In this document: one piece after another, positions 11,197 to 22,470 of the stretch
How positions within the stretch are numbered: the stretch's first letter is position 1
How the letters are laid out: every line of letters starts with the position of its first letter
Source: Notospermus geniculatus
Lineage: Eukaryota > Nemertea > Pilidiophora > Heteronemertea > Lineidae
Assembly (NCBI GenBank): GCA_002633025.1
Contig: NMRB01001090.1
Coordinates: forward strand, 149,855 to 213,854
DNA length: 64,000 bases
Direction of reading: 5' to 3'
The notes under the pieces: model-generated
What the model was told of the DNA's origin: nothing
The model's input: only the letters and a program-made list of their open reading frames with translations
Databases searched by the model: none
Translations under genes and position numbers: made by a program

Positions 11197-14100
11197 GGGC
11201 GAGCCATTGTTGTGAATTTTTGAAATGTGGCCAGGCGTCGTAAATAAAAGATGTCAAAATACCATAAAAGTACAAGTTGTATGACGTAAATGAAGGCACC
11301 AGCGGGGTCTATAAGTCAAAAGGAGTTGAATGAGACGCGTATTGAACGCACTAATTATCTAATAAGCTGAAACAAAAGATTTGTTTTCGGAACACTTTCC
11401 GAAGAAATGACACATTTTGAAGATCTAACAACATGCCGAACATGAAGTTCGATGTTGTTTCTACTTACTCCACTCGTTTAGGTAGCCTTATTTTCAACAG
11501 ACATAGAGAACTGAGCAGCGATTTCCATGAATGCTGCCAGATTTTCCGACACCGGGTCGCCATGACACGTGTGGATTTTACTTCCTGGAACTACTTTTTA
11601 GGCTCGTCCCACTGACTTCCTGACCTTATGCAAATGAGCATTGGTAAACATTAACCCTTTGCAGCTCATGCCCTGGCAGTGTGACACCAAATCCTGGCTG
11701 GAAATTATAGGGGGTTTATTTCCTACAATAACTTGTAGTATCTTCAGTCTGGATCCACACCTGATTCAGAGGGAAAATGCACTGGATGAAGACCATACCA
11801 TGAAGATTTTGGAGGTTTTGCAGCAAAGTTGCAAAGCAATGAAGTCGTAACAGACCACCTGGATGATCTCTCCCTCTGAGGCAGCAACATTGAGGGAAAG
11901 TATTTTTGCCTTAGGATAAGGCACTGCACCATCAGTGATTGAAAAGTCAGCATCCTATCTCAATAGGACCACAACTCCAAGATTAGCCTACTTTCCAAAA
12001 GATCACAGCATAGTTTGAATCATGAGCACAGAAAATGTATTACAATAAAAATAATCATTCATTTATTTACACCACTTTACAAGCTTACAGACCAAAATGC
12101 ACCCACAACACAAGTGGGGAGTTTCACCTGGGCTATCCTGTGGACAGAAAAGCAAGCATATAAGTTTGCAGATAAGATCCCACTCTATATCAGGCACTTG
12201 ATGCCACCCAAATGAAAGAGGAGGTGTACTCAATACACACAACATCGCAAATCTACCAGCATACATCTAAGCTGAAAACTAAAACTAGACTGTAACTCCT
12301 TTGGTAATATTTTTTGACAAGCAGCATAGGAGTACATTATCCTGTTTTCATAACACCTTCTGAAGTACATTGCATCAACGACAAACGAGGAGGTCACTTG
12401 GCCTGATCATCCCCCATTCTGGAGGAACTGCAGACTACTCTACACTATTTGGGGTGATCACTTCTCAGAAACCAAGCATAAATCCCATTGTTAAAGTTAT
12501 CATACAATACTGCAAGAGGGGCTGAGTGCAAAAGGGCACCACATGATACTTTGGGTCAAGCTGAAACAGACATACTATCATACTCATGACCACATCACCT
12601 AAGAAAACATCATTGAGAATGACAATTCACATCCCTCGGCAGGTTGCTTTAGTCATGTCACACTATATAGTCACAGAAAGGATTTCTCAAATGACAAGTC
12701 CACAATTCAGTTCTGTATGTGTCCTTTTCTGATCGCCTTAGACAATTCTAAATGCAACAAAACACATGGAAAGTTTCCTTTCAACAATGCAGATTAGTTT
12801 GATTTGCACTATCACACCAAAGCTGTCCTGATAAGTTGTGTTTGTTCACCAACACCACAGTCAGTACGGTATTATCTCATTATCTGCTTCATCCGTTTTC
12901 TATAGTTCATCTTCCTTTGAGGCCGCTTCAAGAGACAGTCACCACCAAAGTCATCATGAGCGGTTTTGTGCAACGTCTGGCTTCGTCAATTCAAGGGCAT
13001 TCCAGCCTTGCAGTCAAAGCAGTTGCTCTTGCCTGGAAAAAGATAATGTCAATTTGAGACGCATGCAGTACACGAATGCCAATGCTAAGAAGATACTACC
13101 AAAAACAGATAAGCAAGCTTATCTATTTTTGATACTACCCAATTACAGAGCAATAACACAGCCAACCTCTTCCTTGTCTTATTCAGTTATAGCAAGTTTT
13201 GCAAACAGAAACAATGTTATTCATGTTTCTGTGTCTCTATCACTGAAACACATGCATAGAGTAATCTGATATCCAAATGGAGGAAACCAGAGGATTTGAC
13301 ATGAGAGGTGCCATGCCAAGGAGTGCAAGTACGCCCCTTTTGGACATGATGGCAGTCAGTAGCAATGGTACGGTATTTACCTGATCAGTTCCCGTCTCCC
13401 AGAAGGGTGCGACTCGCACTCTTCTTTTGCTTCCAACAGCCTATCGCAGAACCTTCAAATGATTACATTGGATGGAGAGAAATCCAAGATTCGGTCATCT
13501 GTTCAACGGCTTCCATCTTCCTGTGAAGAGTTGCAAGCAGCATCCTTTGCTTTCCTTTGCTCTCTACTAGAAAGTGACTGAGGAAGACCCCGGTTGGGGT
13601 CCAAATTGGTGACATCCGGAGATGACTTGGCTTATACTATCCTTTTTTTTTGATGTTATAACCAACCTGGGAAAAAGAAGAAAGGTCAGTAACTGCGCAA
13701 TTTGTTGTACTCAAATGAGTAATGGAAGCAATTTCAGAAAGATATGAAGTGATTGAATCCAAGATACAATGATATGAAAACCCTGTGCAATTTGCTTCAT
13801 ACATGTACCTTTCAGACTTTTGGTTTCTTTGTGTGTTTCCTGATGGTGTCTGAGGGCATCCGCCTGCTTGTGTTCCTCTTGCCTGGTGCCATTTTCATGT
13901 AGGAGGAGCATGCCTGTTTCTGAAAATACACAAGGTGAGAGAAATATTAGTTGTGTGCGCCAGGGGGTGCTAAATCAGTTGATGAACTAAATAAGGGATC
14001 CACCCCTAAAAAAGAGGTGAAATTATTGAAGACTGAAGGAAGAACACCTCCGAAACCACATTTCCCATCAGTTGTCTTCTACCTACCAAACCAGAGATAG

Positions 14101-14338
14101 ATACTGTAAACCCAGATATTTTCACGGTCATGTTCTTCCGCATTTGCAGGAGATCAAAATACATTGCGTGATCCATAATTTTAGTGTTTTGATGCATGCC
14201 TAAGACTAAGAGGAATTTGCATGGAAAGTTGTTTTTCTGCTGCTTTTCATTTTTCTGATTCTTACTGGTCGTGTAAGATGCAAAAATGAACCGCACATCA
14301 ACATTTCTGGTTTTACAGTACCTCATATGCCGGTGTCA
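11197..14338. other. Left part of the 12.3-kb transposon, no recognised gene
   Basis: This lies downstream of the transposase-YqaJ stop codon. Short ORFs occur on both strands but show no domain. On the minus strand an AATAAA-type word near 12050-12075 could end a transcript. An ORF at 13711-13911 (minus) has a hydrophilic, Lys/Glu/His-rich start and could be an extra exon, but I see no proof. Confidence 0.4.
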
Positions 14339-17300
14339 TCAAAACGTACATATACATGTACCTACCCATTCATCACCAGGTTCCCTGATCCCTGGGAACT
14401 TCCCATCGCGGGGACAAGCAAGCTCTGGTAGAAGTACCAGAAAATAAAAGGACTTTAGTTTGGCTGACATGGCAGCCCAGAAGCCAGGGTCCGGAAAAAT
14501 TCGTTCAACATGGAGCTGGTAAGGATCAACGCAGCGTACGACAAAGTCGCACCACTTAGCCCCAGTGACTGCCAACTGACCCTGGACTTGGTAATGGTAA
14601 TCATGATTTTTTTTCAGGGCAAGGGTACCATTGTTGGGCCTAATTTCCAGGCAGGAGTCCTTTTTCTGTGCTGCTGCCTCCGAAAGGTTGATGGCTTTAT
14701 TGAGCAGGACGTTTTTTATTTCCAAGATGCCAACACTGGTGCCATTTTCCACAACTAAACCATCTACACTGGCCCCAAGATAGGGTGCTTGAGGGTCGAT
14801 ATGTAGGCCTGTTTGGGTGACATTGTAGTTGTTGCCCCGGGTGGCATGGTGGAAGATGTACTCCTGTATTGTTACCCTTTCTTGGCGCAAACCATTCCTA
14901 GTGCATGCAGAGACTAAGAATTTGGAATGCAAGAGACGCGACACTGTTTTTGTCACTGCAGTGGTCGGCCGTAACTTGACGATACATCCAAAATTGGATG
15001 CAGTCAGCCTTTTCTTTCGTTCTGTGTGCCAGCGCCCACACAACGACTGACCCGAGGTGCCCTTCTCAATTTCCGCTGCCTCAGCCTGCGTTACCACCAC
15101 CTCCTTTGCGAAGAATGCATCCATGGTTGCCTGCAAATCAGAGGGGGACAAATCCTGGGAAGCGTCAAGGCTCTCTGCTCCATATTCTCTTCTGGCCTTT
15201 TTGGAGTCAGCCACTCTTTTCCCAACCGCCTTGCGCTTCCTGGCTCTGGCCCGCACCTCTGGCTTGGCTGCACTCCGGGAGGCATTCCTCTGGTGTTGCT
15301 CCACAAAACGACAGTAGTCCTTCCAAGATTTACTTGCAGGTAAACTGGTGGCCAGCTCCCAAGACTTGGGTGACCACTGCGCCCCCATGTTTCGTCGGAG
15401 GGAGGCTCCATAGCAACGTCCGTGCCAAGAACCTCTCTGGCTACGGTCAATGACCTTACCGCCATCGAATTTCATCCTGATGCCCATCCAATTTTCAGCT
15501 AAATTGCTGGTGACATTCCTTACAAGGAGCTCAGCCTTGTCTGCTGTTCTATTGAGGAGCACCAGGATGTCATTCAACATGGCCTTGTCAAGCCCAGAGA
15601 TGTCTCTGGTGGACGAAGTTCTGGAATTCTCCTGCTCTTTCAAAGACATCCCTTCTGACCAATATCTCTGCTGATTCAGCAGGGCAGTATCAAGGTCATC
15701 AGGGAGGGGGTCAGGGTCTTCGTCTGCAGGATAAGAACAAGCAGGATCCTCACTACATGTACCAGCACGCAGCTGCAGTAGCCTTGGATTTGCAGTATTC
15801 CTAACTGCACTGCTCATGGGCCCCAAAGACATGATACACTGAATTGATGATGTCATGTCGAAGCTTTTGGACTGCCACATGGCGGTTGGACTCACCGGCC
15901 CGCGGCCATGTCGATTTAGAGGAATCAGAGGAATCGGAGGAATCAGAGGAAAATACAGTCTGCAGCCCATCAGACACTAACATCACACCGCTATCATGTA
16001 CTAAATATAAAAATACATCCATGTGATGGAGTTAACATCACGATAGCTTTAGCGGAACTTGCAATTCGGCGCTTTTTCTACTAAGGTGCTGGCTTTCGGC
16101 CCTCAAGTCATTCGACTCTCTTTTCACCAACCTCGGTCATGATGAGTTTATTATAACAACTCAATAGCCCAGGAAATGTTGTGAATTAACTATTCTGGTA
16201 ATTTTATACTTTATCATACGGTGATTTTCTGGTTTTTCCAACCAGATTCCTCTGATTCCTTCGATTCCTCCGATTCCTCTAAATCGACATGGCCCCGGCC
16301 CGCATGCGGATTGCACATCTCACACAGGAAACAAGCCTAACAGGCATGGCCTTGGTGAGTCCTCCTGCCCCCTTGTAGTTTGGATTGCTGGCAACAAGGC
16401 CCTCAAGGTGAGACCTGAGGCATTTGCACGCATGGTTGGCACATAACAGTTTCTGTATACGCGGGCACCAAGGTGGTCCCTCTGCCATCAATCTTGCCAG
16501 GACTGAGCTGTCGCCATCAGCAACGAGGCGTAGGTACCGGAGGCCGTGAACATCCTCACACTCATTAAAAGCAGCCAGGGCCCCATCTGCTTCCATCGCC
16601 TGGCTGCTTTCCGACCAGTTTCTGAAGCAGGTGTGAGGTTTTGGATTAGTGTTCCCCTGTTCAGCCCTGTTACATATGTAACAACATTTATTTCTGATTT
16701 CGAGATGCAGAAGTTTCTGGGAGTAAAAACCAATGACCACCACTACCCCACACAGCGAGTTGAATGAATGCTTGTGTGAACGTTTCCCCCACCCTCCATC
16801 TAAGATTACTGTGGTAGCTGGGACCCCCTCGTCAAAATCACCCCTCTTGATTGCCAATTCCCTCTCTTCCTGCCCAGCAGCCAGCATTTCTAACTGCAGG
16901 GCCCGCTTCCACCAACGACCAATTTGCTCTTCAAGGTCAGTGAACATTCGGCAACTCATATGATTCATCCCCAAAGTTGCCACACATTCGTTTAATTTGG
17001 CTGACCCGCCCCCAGAAGACATTTCCCCCCACACTGCTCTAACGTTCACCTCGAATCTTTTGGCACCATTTTCCATCTCCATCTTTGGTGATGTATTTAT
17101 AAAAAAATTTTTGCAAACACCCCAAGCACTGACACAAGAGGATGGATGCAAGACCACAATGAGAGGTCTCACAGCAAAGGCGTAAGGGAGACTGGCCAAT
17201 AGTAGCAACTTGAATGGCTTGTGGGCATGTGGCAGCATGCAGTGATAACTTGGCCACGTTGTCACGCAGAAGATTCAAATTCACTAGACGGAATTCGCCA

Positions 17301-17819
17301 TCAAAGTTAGCTAATATTGGCTCCTCTCTACCAAGTTGCAGTTTCGTGGGGGGTCACCATTTTACATGAAAACCTATCATACCGGTACCGTTTTCGTTTT
17401 GAGTTTGGGACGAGAGGAGGTGCATGTATTGGCTTCATTTTTTTCTTCGTTTGCACAGGTTGTTATCTTAGCAAATGTAAATTTCAGTTGGCCGAGAGGT
17501 TGCATACAGTAGGTAGGACAACTACTACCACACGAAGACTCACCAACATTCCCATGATTAGGCCTTCTAATACCACTAATACCAGGAGGAGGGTCAGGGG
17601 CAGTATGAGACATAGGCGTACCACATTCTCTGACTCCACTGTTCTCGAGTCTGAGTGTGAGAGTGAGACAGTCACTCTTTCATCATGCTCATTGACGACA
17701 TTGTTTTCAAGTATACCACAACTAGGCCTAGGCCTAGGGCTAGTTGGCCCAGAAGTGGGAGCAGGGACCTGGCTAATGGGCCCTTTCCTTTTCCAGCCGA
17801 ACGTTTTGACACGGGGCAT
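14339..17819 (-). pseudogene. Mutator/Kolobok-like transposase fused to YqaJ exonuclease (broken)
   Basis: The likely start is the ATG at 17819 (MPRVKTFGWKRKG). Parts in order: a basic N-terminus; a cysteine segment (LLCQCLGCLQKFF, ~17150); the transposase core (16279-17100) with FEVNVRAVWGEMSSGGG, VILDGGWGKRSHKHS, LVADGDSSVL and CANHACKCLRSHLEGL, i.e. DDE-type acids and a C(2)H-like motif; the transposase C-terminal block (WMGIRMKFDGGKVIDRSQRG, ~15470); then a YqaJ nuclease domain (~14400-15030). The YqaJ part keeps RLTASNFG, LGASVDGLV (Asp), LEIKN (Glu-x-Lys) and YHYQVQGQLAVTG, so its catalytic residues are intact. Breaks: frame shifts near 17600, 17100 and 15805, plus a MITE at 15904-16294. 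YqaJ proteins are lambda-exonuclease-like 5'-3' nucleases; a role in processing ends during transposition is an inference. The fused architecture is known from animal proteins carrying a Mutator-like transposase domain. Confidence 0.85.
15895..16303. mobile_element. 391-bp MULE-type MITE with perfect 9-bp target duplication
   Basis: The target duplication CCGGCCCGC is at 15895-15903 and 16295-16303. The element (15904-16294) starts GGCCATGTCGATTTAGAGGA and ends with the inverse. The TIRs are ~48 bp with three mismatches and contain GAGGAATC repeats. A 9-bp duplication is the hallmark of Mutator-like elements. Removing the element plus one copy of the duplication joins ...RMRAG to ESNRHVAVQKLRHDI, the expected continuation of the transposase domain. 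Confidence 0.93.
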
Positions 17820-18635
17820 GTTCAACCATGCAGTCAGGTGCACAAGCCAAGGGTTAGCCTAATCTGTACGCTGGCACAGTCAGCATGGTCAGTGACAGTG
17901 CATGCATGCACCACCAGTACAATGGCATTGTCAATGCACAGAAAGCAAAACATCCGGTTCAAACTTCGATAATAAATCGTTGATTTCATGAGCATCCAGC
18001 ATTTATGACTTACCATCAAGAGGTGTATGTGGTGACAGCCTGTTAGCCACTCATCTGAACAACGATCGGACATAATTCGTTGCCTGCGATCGTTTACAGC
18101 TGGAAATTTTGACGTTTTTACGAAAGTGTGCCCGACTTGATGAATTCATGTTACGCCTGCGCACACATCACGCAAACAGGAAGTCGTACTCTGAAAAATG
18201 TAAATCTTAGGAAAACTCGATTTTCGGTCATATTCTGTCAATAATTCAACGAAAAATAGTACTGAAATACTTACCGAATTTGTATATGTTTCCTCTGCAC
18301 CATTTTGTACCCTGGCAACCTCAGATATGAAAATTAACTGAATGTATCCCTACGCGCACCGCAAAACGAAGATGACAATATTTGGATGATGTCCAAAAAT
18401 GTCAACTATACAAATCGTGTGATTTCTAATCATCTACTGATTTTTATTCTACGAAAAGGATGGGTACTGAAAGGTAAGTATTCATGGAAACAGAACATGC
18501 GGCGCGATGGTCGAATAAGCGCCATCGATCACTTTTTATCGTGCAGGACACTATCGGCGATAAAGTAAACTTCGCTCAATTTCCGCCATGTTTGAGATCC
18601 TTGGCCAAGATGACTCGTTTACATATTGAGCGCGT
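17820..18635 (-). promoter_or_regulatory. Probable 5' region and untranslated exons of the transposase gene
   Basis: Minus-strand splice signals are present. Donors are TTCG|GTAAGTATTTC (~18275) and GATG|GTAAGTCAT (~18010). An acceptor CAGCGTACAG| (~17865) lies 46 bp before the start codon. The transcription start was not located. No TATA box is obvious. Confidence 0.4.
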
Positions 18636-18761
18636 ATAGTCCGGACGCAAAACCCCGATTTTGGGCTTAGGTGTTTCTTTTTGAATAACAGCATTTTTTT
18701 CACGGTTTTCATATATTTGGAGGGGGTGGGATCGGAATCCATCGAGTGCCACTTTGGCACC

Positions 18762-18903
18762 CCTGACTGGGTTTCCTCTTCCATTACTTTTTTTAGCCAA
18801 AGTAAAGAAAATCCCTATTGTTCAATAATGTTAAACAGTGTGTTCAATAGTGATTTTCTTTACTGTGACTAAAAAAAGTAATGGAAGAGGAAACCCAGCC
18901 TGA
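18762..18903. mobile_element. 132-bp foldback MITE in the left palindrome arm
   Basis: The element 18767-18898 starts CTGGGTTTCCTCTTCCATTA and ends with the inverse. CCTGA flanks both sides (18762-18766, 18899-18903). The right palindrome arm lacks it and so serves as an empty site, showing that insertion came after the palindrome formed. Confidence 0.8.
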
Positions 18904-19489
18904 GCGTTTTGAGAAATTCGCGTTTCCATGGCAACGGACGACGATTTCAATGAATTTTGTTAAATGCCGATTATTTCATAATTAGAAGTGATATTTATTT
19001 GATTCAAACGATTATTCATATATTTACAAAGCTCAGCTAACTTTTTGGCACATTGCCAATTTCATCCGAGGTCAAGGTCACTTGCAAAGGTCAAGGTTAT
19101 ATCGAAATTTCGATATTTTTTCACGTACATCTCAACGACGGCGGACATTCAACAAGCACGTGCCCACACCACAGATTGTATAACTAACTTTTATTCTTTT
19201 AAAAAGCTTCCGTAGGTATTATAGTTTCATTTGATAAGAATTACGCTCAATATTATCTTGAGCGTTCGAGAGGAGGGCGTTAGGATGTAACTACACCCTT
19301 GCGCATTTGGACGTCATTTTTGGTCAGTAACAGCTGTGCGTCAGTTCATCATGCGACGTCGTGTCCAGTCATTCATAAAAAAATACCACTTACCCTAAAA
19401 GAAAAAGCGTGATTTTTCAAGGACTGGTAGCATTCGACCTACTTAATGGCGTACAAAGCGCCTACCGCAATCTAACTTCCGGAAAGGTC

Positions 19490-20545
19490 CTATTTCCAAG
19501 ATGGCCGCCAATATGGCCGCCAGTTGCCATAAAATGGCCATAACTCGAGAACCATTCATCATAGTGATGGTTTTGGTGTCCACCCCTAGGTTTTAGGGGT
19601 CAAGGAATCTACTGGGATAGGTTACATAACTCCTTTCACCAGGGGGTGATAAATATCCAAGATGGCCGCCAATATGGCTGCCAATTATCATAAAATGCCC
19701 ATAACTCGAGAACCGTTCATCATACAGTGGTGGTTTTGGTGCCGATCCCTAGGTTTTAAGGGTCAAGGAATCCATTGGGATATGTGTCATTACTCTCCCT
19801 TCACCAGGGGTGATAAATGTCCAAGATGGCCGCCAATATGGCCGCCAATTATCATAAAATGGCCATATCTCGAGAACCATTCGTCATACAGTGATGGTTT
19901 TGGTGCCGATCCATAGGTTTTAGGAGTCAAGGAATCAATTGGGATATACGCCAATATGGCTGCCAATTATCATAAAATGGCCATATCTCGAGAACCATTC
20001 GTCATACAGTGATGGTTTTGGTGCCGATCCATAGGTTTTAAGGGTCAAGGAATCCATTGGGATATGTGTCATTACTCTCCCTTCACCAGTGGTGATAAAT
20101 ATCCAAGATGGCCGCCAATATGACCGCCAATTTATCATAAAATGGCCATATCTCGAGAACCGTTCCTCATACAGTGATGGTTTTGGTGCCGATCCCTAGG
20201 TTTTAGGGGGTCAAGGAATCCATTGGGATATGTGTCATTACTCGCCCTTCACCAGGGGTGATAAATATCCAAGATGGCCGCCAATATGGCTGCCAATTAT
20301 CAAAAAATGGCCATATCTCGAGAACCGTTCGTCATACAGTGATGGTTTTGGTGCCGATCCCTACGTTTTAGGGGTCAAGGAATCCACTGGGATATGTGTC
20401 ATTAGTCTCCCTTCACCTGGGGTATAGAAATCCAAGACGGCCGTCAATATGGCCGCCACAGTTGCCATAATGGCCATAACTCGAGAATCATTCATCACAG
20501 AGTGATGGTTTTGGTGTTCACCAGTAGGTTCTGCAGGTCAAGGAA
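19490..20545 (+). repeat. Tandem ~165-bp satellite, left array
   Basis: The unit contains CCAAGATGGCCGCCAATATG, ATGGCCATA(A/T)CTCGAGAACC, GTGATGGTTTTGGTG and CCTAGGTTTTAGGGGTCAAGG. There are about seven units with a period of 157-170 bp; one unit near 19940 is shortened to ~127 bp. GCCGCCATCTTGG matches a YY1-type motif. Confidence 0.85.
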
Positions 20546-21589
20546 TCTGCTGCGATTCCATTATACATCATATTAGGTTTAGAACTTTCTTTGTGGCATT
20601 GTTCATATGTTATGAGCAAAAGTACATTTTTCAAGATGGACGACTGGTGGCCATATTTGAAGAGCAACCGAGCCAAAATTTGGCGAACATATAGAAGATT
20701 TCCACATTCATATTCGTACCAAGTTACAGCATTCTAGCTGCTGTTCTTCATGTCGCGATGTTGGCTAAAGGTCCATTTTCAAGATAGCGGACTGGCCACC
20801 ATATTAAGTCGAAGTAGGAAATTTTCAAGTTATCGAAATTTTGATAATCTCAAATATTTCCGCAACCGCTCAACAGATATGGATGCAACAAAACATTAAA
20901 TCCTTAGAAATGTTCACTCTATCATAACTGCAACAAAACTCACAGTGTAGTTACATACTTTAAGATTTTTTTTCTGATGAGCTATTACGCCACTACGATA
21001 TTTCCCAATTTCCAAAATTTTGATGCAGAAATATGTCCAATAAGATGTACATGTACTTTCATGTGGAACAAACCGTGTTACGTTTTGGGCACAAGGGATT
21101 TTAGGTGGTCATGTCTCGCCGTGGCTATTCAATCCGCGGTGTAATAAAATCTTAATGCCCCCCCCCCCACATGTGATATCCCCCCAACAGTACATTTACG
21201 GATTAAGCAGCGCCATTGAATTGGACTCTACATTGACCAAGACCCTTAATCCTGTGACAAACATTGCATGAGGACATCAGAAAGACGGGACAATCATTAG
21301 ATTCTATCAGACCTTGAAAAGTACAGTAGGTCAAATCAAAATGTCACAGTGGCCCACTCGCTACTCTGCCGTGGGCCCACCAGTGGGTGCCGCTGATGGC
21401 CCACCGGGGGTACGCAAACCTCCCTACCGGTAGGCCACTGGGGTAAATTTTGGCTCAGCTGATGAAAATCGATAGGATTTTCTGGGTAACTACATTGGGT
21501 GAGGTCAAACATTTAGTTAACCCGAAAAGATTGCTCCAGAGTTACTCACACCCTATTTGTAAACCCTATATTTGACTTCTGCATGACTT
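20546..21589. other. Loop of the giant palindrome
   Basis: No gene. The part around 20850-21100 (GATGCAACAAAACATTAAATCC, TTTTTTCTGATGAGCTA) is related to the arms of the 1.8-kb foldback at 42.2-44 kb. A poly-C run lies near 21160. Confidence 0.5.
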
Positions 21590-22470
21590 ACTGTATGACG
21601 AACGGTTCTCGAGTAATGGCCATTTTATCAATTGGCGGCCATATTGGCGGCCATCTTGGATATTTATCACCAATGAGTGATGGTTTTGGTGTCGATCCCT
21701 AGGTTTTAGGGGTCAAGGACTCCATTATGATATGTGTCATTACCCTCCCTTCACCAGGGATGATAAATATCCAATATGGCCGCCAATTATCATAAAATTA
21801 TCAATTATCATCTTGGAAACTTATCACCCCCTGGTGAAAGGAGCGTTATGTGACCTATCCCAGTAGATTCCTTGACCCCTAAAACCTAGGTGTGGACACC
21901 AAAACCATCACTCTATGATGAATGGTTCTCGAGTTATGGCCATTAGGGCAACTGTGGCAGCCATAGTGACGGCCATCTTGGATTTCTATATCCCAGGTGA
22001 AGGGAGAGTAATGACACATATCCCAATGGATTCCTTGACCCCTACAACCTAGGGATCGGCACCAAAACCATCACTGTATGACGAACGGTTCTCGAGATAT
22101 GGCCATTTTATGATAATTGGTGGCCATATTGGCGGCCATCTTGGATATTTATCACCCCTGGTGAAGGGAGGGTAATGACACATATCCCAATGGATTCCTT
22201 GACCCCTAAAACCTAGGAATCGACACCAAAACCATCACTGTATAACGAACGGTTCTCGAGTTATGGGCATTTTATGATCATTGGCGGCCATATTGGCGGC
22301 CATCTTGGATATTTATCACCCCTGGTGAAAGGAGAGTTATGTGACCTATCCCAGTAGATTCCTTGACCCCTAAAACCTAGGGGTGGACACCAAAACCATC
22401 ACTCTATGATGAATGGTTCTCGAGTTACGCCATTTTATGGCAACTGGCGGCCATATTGGAAATAGGACCT
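21590..22470 (-). repeat. Tandem ~165-bp satellite, right (inverted) array
   Basis: Same unit as the left array in reverse orientation, with about five to six units. One unit near 21760-21830 is rearranged and shortened. Confidence 0.85.

Noticed and set aside
13711-13911. Extra exon of the transposase gene
   Set aside because: Hydrophilic composition is suggestive, but no splice sites or homology could be shown.
14339-15970. YqaJ as an independent gene starting MGCRLYFPLIPP
   Set aside because: That start is encoded by the MITE terminal repeat; the true gene enters from the upstream transposase.
19662-20427. ORFs with repeated MCHYSPFTRGDK
   Set aside because: They translate the ~165-bp satellite unit and are out of register between units.
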